Shown here piece after piece: positions 34,316 to 41,731 of a DNA stretch of 64,000 nt (its first letter is position 1; the number at the start of each line of letters is the position of its first letter). The DNA is taken from positions 1 through 64,000 of the forward strand of contig CAYJKJ010000012.1 of NCBI GenBank assembly GCA_964370715.1, written 5' to 3'. A program made the translations under genes and the position numbers. The notes under the pieces were generated by a model that did not search any database, was not told the DNA's origin, and saw only the letters and a list, made by a program, of their open reading frames with translations. The DNA is from CAYJAY01 sp964370715 (GTDB lineage Bacteria > Bacillota > Clostridia > Oscillospirales > Ruminococcaceae).

Positions 34316-34331
34316 ATACTATATATTGTGG
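34316..34331 (-). promoter_or_regulatory. NrdR box upstream of nrdJ
   Basis: On the minus strand CCACAATATATAGTAT matches 14 of 16 positions of the NrdR consensus acaCwAtATaTwGtgt. NrdR is the nucleotide-sensing repressor of ribonucleotide reductase genes. A second box usually occurs a few helical turns away; I did not find a clear one. TATAAT overlaps its downstream edge, so binding would block transcription. Confidence 0.7.
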
Positions 34332-34705
34332 TTGTAGTTTTTTAAATCTCAACCTATTGTACCATACATCAAAAAAAAATCAACCGCAAAAAAACACGAA
34401 TTAGTCGATTTTTTAACAAAGATTTAATTTTTTATTTACTGTTTGTATACAGCGGAAATCAACCGTTGTTGAAAACTCTGTTGAAAATGTTGAAAAGGCT
34501 ATATATAATGCCAAAGCGGTTTTGTTGAAACTTTTAAAATCGACAGGTCAATATAACTATTTGTTTAAAAAAAGTTGAAAAAAATATTTAAAAATTATTT
34601 TTAAACAATAAGCAAATTTCATTTAAAATATGGTAAAATAAAAGACAGACATTTTAATGGTAGTTATTAAAAAATAAATAAGTCGAGAATTTTAAGATAG
34701 TTATT
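34332..34705. other. Intergenic region between nrdJ and holB
   Basis: Very AT-rich, no gene seen. On the minus strand TTGATT, 16 bases, TACAAT (near 34380-34353) is a second possible nrdJ promoter. Four short direct repeats, TGTTGAAA followed by A or C, lie at 34467, 34479, 34488 and 34523. No clear -35/-10 pair was found for holB, only TAAAAT near 34634. Confidence 0.4.
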
Positions 34706-35599
34706 ATGGAATATTTTAAATCATTTTGTCAAAACGACAGATTAATAAAAGATGTCGATATGCTTTGCGAGACTAATCGGCTTCCCCATGCCATTTTAAT
34801 TGTTGGCGAAAAAGGCTCGGGGAAAAATTTGTTTTGCTCGCTTTTGGCGGAACGATATCTTGAAGATAAAAAAAATATGGTTAAACGAAACATACACCCC
34901 GATTGCATAGTGCTTGAGGGTAAAACGGCCTCGGGTGAAATTTCGGTTTCGGTTATAAGAGAAGCGCTAGCAGAGATATCAAAGAGTTCCGTCTTGACCG
35001 ACCAAAAACGAGTTGTTGTTATTAAAAATGCAAAAAACCTTAATCGCAGTTCGTTTGCGGCGCTTTTGAAATCTATCGAACAACCGCCAAAAGGGGTTGT
35101 GTTTATGTTGACGGCGGACAGCCGAACCCAGGTTATCGACACGATTTTGTCAAGATGCGTTGTCTATTATCTTGCGATACCGTCGCTTATTGCGGCGAGG
35201 GAATATTTCGAACGAGAGTTTCCAGAATGTGATAAACAAAAACTAGCTACCCTGCTAGAGGTGTTTGGCGGAAGGATAGGGCTTATAAAAAAATCCCTTG
35301 AAGATCAACAATCGTTCGAGCGGGTGTTGCTGGCGCAAAACATAGCAAAAAGCATAAAACAAAAAGATGAGTTTTCAACGCTTAGTTTTTTTGATATAAT
35401 AAAGGATAGGGCAGAGTTTTCAGACGTTATATTTAATGTTGTATTTTGCATTAAACAACAGATGTCAACCTGTTTTGAACAAGCGAAAGAGTTGCTTTCG
35501 ATAATCGAAATTCTACAAAAACACGAAAGATATTCCGGAAAATACGCAAACCTTAAACTCGTTGCCACGTCGGCAGTTTCCGAGATATTCAGCTTATAG
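34706..35599 (+). CDS. holB: DNA polymerase III subunit delta prime
   Basis: 297 residues, clamp-loader AAA+ family. Seen: HAILIVGEKGSGKNLFC (Walker A position), SVIREALAEISKSSV, the VVVIKNAKNLNRSSFAALLKSIEQPPKGVVFMLTADS block typical of delta prime, and TILSRCVVYY (SRC motif). The zinc-binding Cys group of DnaX is absent, as expected. It precedes ricT by 89 bases, the usual holB-ricT (yaaT) neighbourhood of Firmicutes. Confidence 0.92.
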   Translation: MEYFKSFCQNDRLIKDVDMLCETNRLPHAILIVGEKGSGKNLFCSLLAERYLEDKKNMVKRNIHPDCIVLEGKTASGEISVSVIREALAEISKSSVLTDQKRVVVIKNAKNLNRSSFAALLKSIEQPPKGVVFMLTADSRTQVIDTILSRCVVYYLAIPSLIAAREYFEREFPECDKQKLATLLEVFGGRIGLIKKSLEDQQSFERVLLAQNIAKSIKQKDEFSTLSFFDIIKDRAEFSDVIFNVVFCIKQQMSTCFEQAKELLSIIEILQKHERYSGKYANLKLVATSAVSEIFSL

Positions 35600-35688
35600 T
35601 TTTGAAAGGCAAAAAATTGAAAAGTTTTTTTCAATCTACTGTGTGACAAAACGCACAAAATCAAAAAACGGAAGGAACGGTCATTAAT

Positions 35689-36555
35689 ATGCACAGAGTA
35701 GTTGGGGTTAGGTTCAGAGGAACCAGCAAATCATATTATTTTAATCCTTTAAAACTCAACATTGTCAAAGGCGATAGAGTTATCGTTGAAACGGCAAGAG
35801 GGGTAGAATATGGCGATGTTACCAAAGGAATCCACGAAGTTTCGGATCAAGAGATAGTAGCGCCATTAAAAAGCATTCTTCGCCTTGCAACGGCGGAGGA
35901 CAACAAAAGAATCGAAGCAAACAGAAAAAAAGAAGCCGATGCTTTTAAAGTGTGCGAACAAAAAGTTTTGGCTCGTGGGATAGATATGAAGCTTATCGAC
36001 GTTGAATATGCGTTTGATAACCAAAAGATTTTGTTTTATTTCACAGCGGACGGCAGGGTCGATTTCCGTGAACTTGTCAAGGATCTTGCCGGTGTGTTTA
36101 AAACAAGAATAGAACTTCGCCAAATAGGTGTTCGAGACGAAAGCAAGCTTCTCGGCGGTATCGGAATCTGCGGAAAAGAATTTTGTTGTTCAAAATTTTT
36201 GAATGATTTCCACCCCGTTTCGATTAAGATGGCAAAAGAACAAGGTTTGTCGCTTAATCCGGTTAAGATTTCCGGAACGTGTGGCCGACTTATGTGTTGT
36301 TTGCAGTATGAACAAGAGGTCTATGAAGAGCTGTTAAAGGTTACCCCAAAAACCGGTTCATATGTTTCAACCCCCGACGGAAAAGGGCACGTTGTTGAAA
36401 TTTCGCTTTTGTCGGGTATGCTTAAAGTTTGCCTAGACGATACCCCCGAGGCAGTTCCAAGAGTTTATAAACGTGAACAGATAAAAGTTTTAAGGGATGC
36501 TTTTATAAAGAAAAATCATGAAAACCAAAAAGAAAAAAAGAGTGACAAATTTTAA
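35689..36555 (+). CDS. ricT: RicT/YaaT, PSP1-domain regulatory iron-sulfur protein
   Basis: 288 residues, PSP1 C-terminal domain protein. Seen: HRVVGVRFRGTSKSYYFNP, GDRVIVETARGVEYGDV, IDVEYAFDNQKILFYFTADGRVDFRELVKDLA and the cysteine set CGKEFCCSKFLNDFHPV...CGRLMCCLQYE. In Bacillus RicT, with RicA and RicF, binds an Fe-S cluster and promotes RNase Y-dependent mRNA maturation and sporulation. The C-terminus is lysine-rich. Its position after holB matches other Firmicutes. Confidence 0.95.
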   Translation: MHRVVGVRFRGTSKSYYFNPLKLNIVKGDRVIVETARGVEYGDVTKGIHEVSDQEIVAPLKSILRLATAEDNKRIEANRKKEADAFKVCEQKVLARGIDMKLIDVEYAFDNQKILFYFTADGRVDFRELVKDLAGVFKTRIELRQIGVRDESKLLGGIGICGKEFCCSKFLNDFHPVSIKMAKEQGLSLNPVKISGTCGRLMCCLQYEQEVYEELLKVTPKTGSYVSTPDGKGHVVEISLLSGMLKVCLDDTPEAVPRVYKREQIKVLRDAFIKKNHENQKEKKSDKF

Positions 36556-36566
36556 TATTTTTCTAC

Positions 36567-36594
36567 TTGAAAAATTCTATAAATATGGTATTAT
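36567..36594 (+). promoter_or_regulatory. Promoter of the ferredoxin gene
   Basis: TTGAAA (36567-36572), 16-base spacer, TATTAT (36589-36594), 54 bases before the ATG. Confidence 0.65.
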
Positions 36595-36647
36595 ATTTTT
36601 ATGGTAAAGCACAAAAAGCTTTACAAAAATATTTGGAGGTTTTTTCT

Positions 36648-36818
36648 ATGTCTCGTAAAATTAATGATGATTGTATTTCTTGCGGAAGTTGCGAATCTTC
36701 CTGTCCTGTAGACGCAATTGCTAGTGGTGACGAAAAATATGTTATCGACGAAGGCGCTTGCATCGACTGTGCAGCTTGTGAAGACAGCTGTCCTGTTTCG
36801 GCTATTGTCGAAGCTTAA
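36648..36818 (+). CDS. 2[4Fe-4S] ferredoxin
   Basis: 56 residues with two cluster motifs of form CxxCxxCxxxCP: CISCGSCESSCPVDAI and CIDCAACEDSCPVSAI. This is a clostridial low-potential electron carrier. An open frame begins at 36567, but ATG 36648 has TGGAGG 8 bases upstream and gives the standard family length. It has its own promoter and terminator. Confidence 0.96.
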   Translation: MSRKINDDCISCGSCESSCPVDAIASGDEKYVIDEGACIDCAACEDSCPVSAIVEA

Positions 36819-36843
36819 CATTTAAAAAATTAAATACTCATGT

Positions 36844-36875
36844 AAAAAGCCATTCGTTGATTCGAATGGCTTTTT
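36844..36875 (+). terminator. Terminator of the ferredoxin gene
   Basis: AAAAAGCCATTCG pairs perfectly with CGAATGGCTTTTT around a 6-base loop. Confidence 0.9.
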
Positions 36876-36945
36876 GCTGTCACATTTATTTCAATCGGCA
36901 TATTATGTTTCAGCAGCTGCAAAAAATATATGGAGGTGCTTTAAT

Positions 36946-38733
36946 ATGCCAACAGGATATTTAAAAGTTGAAGTCACGGCGGCAGACAGCGGTTTCCCAG
37001 TCGAGGGCGCCACAGTCTATATTCGCAATTCAGGGAGCGACCAAAACCTCTTTGTTCTTTCGACCAACAGTTCCGGAAGAACGAGCGTTGTCGAGCTTTT
37101 TGCACCAAGCAAAGAGTTGAGCCTCGACCCCGACAACAAACAACAGCCCTATTCCGCCTATGATGTTGTGGTTGAATACGAAAAGTATTTCACGTTTGAG
37201 GTTTTAGCAACGCAGGTTTTTGAAGGGATAACAGCTATCTTGCCGGTTAACCTTCCGCCGCTACCGATTAATATGTCGAGACAGGGCGGACAGATGACAT
37301 ACGAAATACCGGCTTTAGACGTTAACCAATGCTCAAGAACGGGGCCTGCACCCGAAGAAAACCAGCCAACCCCGATTATCCTTGATAGGATTGTTATTCC
37401 GGAAAACATAACGGTTCATATAGGGCGCCCGACCGAACAGGGTGAAAACGTTACGGTCTCGTATGTAGACTATATCAAAAATGTTTGTTGCAGCGAGATC
37501 TATCCAACATGGCCGGAGGATGCTTTAGTCGCCAACATCTATTGCCAGATGTCCCTTGTTTTAAACCGAGTTTTCACCGAATGGTATCGAGGAAGGGGCT
37601 ATCCTTTCGATATAACAAACTCAACAAGTTTCGATCAATATTTTGTGCCAAATCGAAGCATTCATGAAAATGTCTCACAAATTGTTGACAGGATATTTGA
37701 TATCCACATGAGAAAATTCGATTTCCAAGAGCCGTTCTATGCGGAATATTGCAACGGAACAACCGCAACTTGCCCCGGGCTTAAACAATGGGGAACGGTA
37801 ACGCTAGCGGAAGAGGGGCTTTCCCCAATCGAGATACTTCGCTATTATTATGGCGAGGGAATAAACCTATACACAGCGGATTTTATCGAGGGCATACCCT
37901 CCTCCTATCCCGGCTCACCGCTAAAGTTTGGCAGCCAAGGTTCCGACGTTATCGTTATACAACAACAGATAACAAGAATTCAGCAAAACTACCCGGCTAT
38001 TCCTATAATCGGAGCAATCGACGGAATATTCGGAGCAAACACAGAAGCGGCGGTTAAATCGTTCCAATCGATTTTCGACCTTGAAGCGGATGGAATTGTA
38101 GGGAAAGCTACCTGGTATAAAATATCCTATATCTTCGCTTCGGTCAAAAAACTAGCAGAGCTAGGCTCGGAAGGGATAATCGAACCGGCTATTCCCGCCG
38201 TTCCCCCGTCCGAAGTGTTGCGCCTAGGTTCATACGGCGAAAACGTCATACTGGCTCAATTTATGCTCAACCTTGGAAACAAGTATTACTATGAACTCAG
38301 CCCACTCGTTGTAGACGGAGTTTTCGGCAACGGAACAAAACAGGCGGTCGTCAACTTCCAAACATTCACCGAACTCGATCCCGACGGAGTTATAGGCCCT
38401 TTGACATGGGAATATCTTTTCTATGTCTACTACGGCGTTATGAACACAACGACCGCAACAGGCCTTCCCTATCCCGGAACGGTGCTTCAAAAAGGTTCTG
38501 TTGGGCAAAACGTCAACACGATGCAACGTTATCTTAACGTTATTGCAAACACCTTCAGCGCCGTTCCCCCCATCACAATCGACAGCAATTTTGGAATAGC
38601 AACCGAGGTTGCGGTCAAGGCGTTCCAGCTGGCGTTTAATCTATCGGTAGACGGAAAGATAGGCCCCGACACATGGAACAGAATCGTGTTGTCATACGAT
38701 GCATTGACGGTCGACACGTTTAACGTTGAATAA
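36946..38733 (+). CDS. Peptidoglycan-binding protein with three PG_binding_1 repeats (spore-type)
   Basis: 595 residues. Residues 1-105 form a carboxypeptidase-regulatory-like beta domain (VEVTAADSGFPVEGATVYI, TNSSGRTSVVEL). A middle region (about 110-325) contains Cys pairs and PTPIILDRIVIPENITVHIGRP. Three peptidoglycan-binding repeats follow (about 325-400, 428-505 and 515-590), each with FGSxGxxV...IDGxFGxxTxxAVxxFQ...DGxxGxxTW. No signal peptide or membrane segment is present, which suggests a mother-cell protein placed on the spore coat or cortex, as known for related Clostridia proteins. No catalytic domain is recognised. TGGAGGTG precedes ATG 36946, so the longer frame from 36874 is rejected. 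Confidence 0.8.
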   Translation: MPTGYLKVEVTAADSGFPVEGATVYIRNSGSDQNLFVLSTNSSGRTSVVELFAPSKELSLDPDNKQQPYSAYDVVVEYEKYFTFEVLATQVFEGITAILPVNLPPLPINMSRQGGQMTYEIPALDVNQCSRTGPAPEENQPTPIILDRIVIPENITVHIGRPTEQGENVTVSYVDYIKNVCCSEIYPTWPEDALVANIYCQMSLVLNRVFTEWYRGRGYPFDITNSTSFDQYFVPNRSIHENVSQIVDRIFDIHMRKFDFQEPFYAEYCNGTTATCPGLKQWGTVTLAEEGLSPIEILRYYYGEGINLYTADFIEGIPSSYPGSPLKFGSQGSDVIVIQQQITRIQQNYPAIPIIGAIDGIFGANTEAAVKSFQSIFDLEADGIVGKATWYKISYIFASVKKLAELGSEGIIEPAIPAVPPSEVLRLGSYGENVILAQFMLNLGNKYYYELSPLVVDGVFGNGTKQAVVNFQTFTELDPDGVIGPLTWEYLFYVYYGVMNTTTATGLPYPGTVLQKGSVGQNVNTMQRYLNVIANTFSAVPPITIDSNFGIATEVAVKAFQLAFNLSVDGKIGPDTWNRIVLSYDALTVDTFNVE

Positions 38734-38753
38734 AACTTCATCTTAGGTGGAAT

Positions 38754-38830
38754 GTAGGGGAGGGGCTTTGCTCCTCCCAAAAATCAGCACAAATCCACTG
38801 AAACGGGGCGATGTGGGCATCGCCCCCTAC
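38754..38830. repeat. Inverted pair of REP-like palindromes (BIME-like)
   Basis: The first element starts GTAGGGG at 38754 and forms GGAGGGGC/GCTCCTCC to 38778. The second, reading on the minus strand from 38830 to 38804, starts GTAGGGGG, then the GCGATG/CATCGC palindrome, and ends CCG. They face each other across 25 bases. The GTAG foot followed by a hairpin is the layout recognised by RAYT transposases, and such a gene is in this window at 52378. Confidence 0.65.
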
Positions 38831-38888
38831 CGGTATTTTTATAATTTGTGCAATATTTTTTAGGGTATACCTTTTTTGACACGCTGCA

Positions 38889-38907
38889 CCTCCCTCAACG
38901 AGGGAGG
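38889..38907. repeat. Dispersed palindrome CCTCCCTC-N3-GAGGGAGG
   Basis: CCTCCCTCAACGAGGGAGG, sharing its arms with copies at 6475-6493 and 56474-56494. Confidence 0.6.
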
Positions 38908-39182
38908 CTGACCAAGCCCTAGCGTTTACTGCAAGCCAACCCCAACACAAAGCCAATTAATTCCCGAAGCGTGGCAGACTCCCACCCAATACTCGCAAAA
39001 CCAGTTTTTGCCAGTCGCCAAAATCTCAAGCGGCAAAAGCGAGCGGGTTCTTAGGGCGTGTATCGCCCTAAGTCGTTAAGGGGGGTAGTGGGGGGTTGTT
39101 AGGGGAGCGTCCAAAACGTCCCCTAACATCAACAGATTCATAGCGTTTACACAAAGCAAAAAACCAAAGCAGAAGCTAAAAT

Positions 39183-39212
39183 AAAAAAGCCTCGGCGATT
39201 ACCGAAGCCTTT
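39183..39212 (-). terminator. Terminator of mtaD
   Basis: On the minus strand AGGCTTCGG pairs with CCGAGGCTT (one G-U) and ends in a six-T run. Confidence 0.8.
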
Positions 39213-39272
39213 ATTAATTCTGTTGGGAAAACTCCCTTCTGCAAGCGTGTCCGATATCGCTAAACCGTCCCG

Positions 39273-40571
39273 CTAAGATATCCCGCTTGCAATCTCGTTT
39301 GCTTGGAACAAAACTTTTTCTATATCTATGGTAGTGTAGTTTCCGTCTTGATACAAAATCTTTCCGTTAACCATCGTTAAGCAAACATCGCTTCCCCTTG
39401 CGCTATACACAATAGAAGAAACCGGATCATAGCTTGGAACCAACGACGGTTTGTTGAAATCAATTGCGATGATATCGGCAAGATATCCCTCACGGATTGT
39501 TCCTATGCTGTCTCGTTTCAACGCTTTAGCGGCGTTTTTAGTGGCGCAGTTGATTGCGGTTTTCGCCGGGAAAACGGTTGGGTCGTGGGCCAGTTCCTTT
39601 TGCAACAGCGTTCCGGTTTTTATCTCAGCCAGAAGATCTATGTTGTTGTTCGAACCCGCTCCATCCGTTCCAAACGAAACATTAACCCCTCTTTGTATAA
39701 GTTGATGAGCGTTTAAAATGCCGTCGGTCAGTTTTAAGTTCGAGATAGCGTTAAACGCTACCGAAACTTTTTTTTCAGACAGTATGTCGATGTCGTTTTG
39801 CGAAAGGTGTATGCAATGCGCCGCAAGGCAGGGGATATCAAAAACGCCATGCTCAAAAAACACTTGGGCAGGAGTTTTTCCTCGACGAGCTATACAATCG
39901 TTGTGGTTCTTTTCGGTTTCGGATAGATGAATATGGAAATTAACCGAATGTTTGTTGGCAAAATCGATAGCCGCTCTCCAAACTTTTGGATGGGTGGTGT
40001 ATTCATCATGTATTCCGGCATCCAACACAACAAGCCCACCGCTTTTATCTTGATGGAACTGCTCCAAAACTTCGATACTGTCTTTATAGCTTCTATCATT
40101 TTCAAGAACAAAGTTTTGTTCATCAAAATCCACCAAAGCGTTGCAAAGATTGGCTCTTATCCCCGTTTCGGTTGCGGCTTTTGCAACCTCACCCAGATAG
40201 AAATACATATCCGCAAAACAGGTTATGCCGTTTGCTATCATCTCGGCTATAGCAAGGTTTGCGCCGGCATAGACCATCTTTCTTGTAAACGAAGCCTCTG
40301 TTGGTAGGATTTTATCAAAATACCATTGTTCAAGCGTAAGATCATCCGCAAAACTGCGAACAAGCGACATTGCGGAATGACAGTGGGTGTTGATAAGCCC
40401 CGGGAGCAACACTTTGTTTTTGCAGTCTATTTCGGTTTTTGCAAGTTTCGTTGGGCGAACAGCTCCAACATATTCGATGGTTTGCCCGGTAACCCCTATG
40501 AACCCCTGTTTTATTATATTGTCGTTATCCATAGTCAGGATAGTTCCGCCGCTAAACAAATAATCAAACAT
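39273..40571 (-). CDS. mtaD: 5-methylthioadenosine/S-adenosylhomocysteine deaminase (amidohydrolase)
   Basis: 432 residues, metal-dependent amidohydrolase of the ATZ/TRZ-MtaD group. Seen: LLPGLINTHCHSAMSLVRSFADDLTLEQW with the HxH metal pair, HIHLSETEKNH, the AAHCIHLSQNDID histidine, and SFGTDGAGSNNNIDLLAEIKTG with the catalytic Asp. It deaminates methylthioadenosine, S-adenosylhomocysteine or adenosine for nucleoside salvage. It lies downstream of prs but across a hairpin (40609-40640). Confidence 0.9.
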   Translation of the reverse strand: MFDYLFSGGTILTMDNDNIIKQGFIGVTGQTIEYVGAVRPTKLAKTEIDCKNKVLLPGLINTHCHSAMSLVRSFADDLTLEQWYFDKILPTEASFTRKMVYAGANLAIAEMIANGITCFADMYFYLGEVAKAATETGIRANLCNALVDFDEQNFVLENDRSYKDSIEVLEQFHQDKSGGLVVLDAGIHDEYTTHPKVWRAAIDFANKHSVNFHIHLSETEKNHNDCIARRGKTPAQVFFEHGVFDIPCLAAHCIHLSQNDIDILSEKKVSVAFNAISNLKLTDGILNAHQLIQRGVNVSFGTDGAGSNNNIDLLAEIKTGTLLQKELAHDPTVFPAKTAINCATKNAAKALKRDSIGTIREGYLADIIAIDFNKPSLVPSYDPVSSIVYSARGSDVCLTMVNGKILYQDGNYTTIDIEKVLFQANEIASGIS

Positions 40572-40608
40572 AACTATACATCCCAGCTTTCTTCATAAAT
40601 TAAAACGA

Positions 40609-40640
40609 AAGCCGATGCGTTTTTCGCTCGGCTTTTTTGT
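40609..40640. terminator. Terminator between prs and mtaD
   Basis: AAAGCCGA pairs with TCGGCTTT around a loop that can itself pair (GCG/CGC). T-runs occur on both sides, stronger on the plus strand. Confidence 0.65.
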
Positions 40641-40670
40641 TTGTGATTTTTTTATACTTCAATTTTTTAA

Positions 40671-41624
40671 TTAATCAAACAACGGAGATATCGAACGATC
40701 GGAATACACCCTCGAGATTGTTTCGGCAAATATCGGAGCTACCGAAAGAATTTTAAATTTATCAAGCATCTTTTCTTTCGGGATCTCGATAGTATCGGTG
40801 AAAACGAGTTCTTCTATTGCGCTTTGTTGTATCGTTTCGATAGCGCCACCTGAAAGAACTGCGTGGGTAGCGGTTGCGGTTATGCTTCTTGCGCCATGTT
40901 CTTTTATAGCGTTTGCCGCATTGCAAAGCGTTCCCGCTGTGTCGACTAGATCGTCATAGATTAAAACATCTTTTCCTTCAACGTTTCCGATTATGTTCAT
41001 AATCTCGCTAACATTTGGAGCCGGTCGGCGTTTGTCGATGATAGCAAGGGGGGCGTTAAGGCGTTTTGCAAAGTTTCTAGCTCGATTAATCGATCCGATA
41101 TCGGGCGACATTACAACAAGATTTTCTTTGTTTTGAAATTTGTTTTCAAAATATGGACAGAGCGCCGGAAGCCCTATAAGATGATCAACCGGTATGCTAA
41201 AGAAACCTTGAATCTGAGGAGCATGGAAATCCATCGACAGAATTCTATCGGCACCCGCCACCGTTATAAGGTCAGCTACAACCTTTGCCGAAATTGGGTC
41301 ACGGCTTTTCGCTTTCCTGTCTTGGCGTCCATAACCATAGTATGGAACAACTGCGGTTATTCTGCCTGCCGATGCTCTTTTAAAGGCATCGATCATCAAA
41401 AGAAGCTCCATGATATTGCGGTTGACCGGCATACTGGTCGATTGAACGACAAAAACGTCGCTGCCCCTAACCGATTCATGAATGTTAACCGAGATTTCCC
41501 CATCGCTAAACTTTGTTACATCGCTTTTGCCTAGTGGTAGACCAAGATATTCCGTCATGCTTTTCGCAAGGTTCGGGTTGCTGTTTCCCGAAAAAATCTT
41601 GATATCTCTTCCGTGTAGGTTCAT
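40671..41624 (-). CDS. prs: Ribose-phosphate pyrophosphokinase
   Basis: 317 residues. It makes PRPP from ribose-5-phosphate and ATP. Seen: IKIFSGNSNPNLAKSMTEYLG, GEISVNIHESVRGSDVFVVQST, the catalytic flexible loop YYGYGRQDRKAKSRDPISAKVVA, and the PRPP-binding loop DVLIYDDLVDTAGTLCNAA. AAAGGGA stands 9 bases before the ATG. It follows glmU by about 107 bases, the common glmU-prs order of Firmicutes. Confidence 0.97.
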   Translation of the reverse strand: MNLHGRDIKIFSGNSNPNLAKSMTEYLGLPLGKSDVTKFSDGEISVNIHESVRGSDVFVVQSTSMPVNRNIMELLLMIDAFKRASAGRITAVVPYYGYGRQDRKAKSRDPISAKVVADLITVAGADRILSMDFHAPQIQGFFSIPVDHLIGLPALCPYFENKFQNKENLVVMSPDIGSINRARNFAKRLNAPLAIIDKRRPAPNVSEIMNIIGNVEGKDVLIYDDLVDTAGTLCNAANAIKEHGARSITATATHAVLSGGAIETIQQSAIEELVFTDTIEIPKEKMLDKFKILSVAPIFAETISRVYSDRSISPLFD

Positions 41625-41731
41625 GTTTCAAAGTCCCTTTCATTTTTAAAAAAATTATATAATCTCCACCTTACGGCGGTTTTGATCGAAACAATCCTTT
41701 GGATTATTTTTGTTATAAAAAGCCTTAATCT

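Larger units (their letters stand above)
38734..39185. other. Palindrome-rich intergenic region
   Basis: No gene is supported here; the open frames are repeat shadows. It holds an inverted REP pair (38754-38830), a CCTCCCTC...GAGGGAGG palindrome (38889-38907), CTTAGGGCG/CGCCCTAAG (39050-39072) and GTTAGGGGA/TCCCCTAAC (39098-39127). GC content is higher than around it. Confidence 0.7.

Noticed and set aside
34432..34640. Replication origin near holB
   Set aside because: TGTTGAAA repeats are not DnaA boxes; no TTATCCACA cluster and no dnaA/dnaN nearby.
38738..38956. 72-residue minus-strand frame
   Set aside because: Built from the REP pair and the CCTCCCTC palindrome; such repeat-derived frames are not genes.
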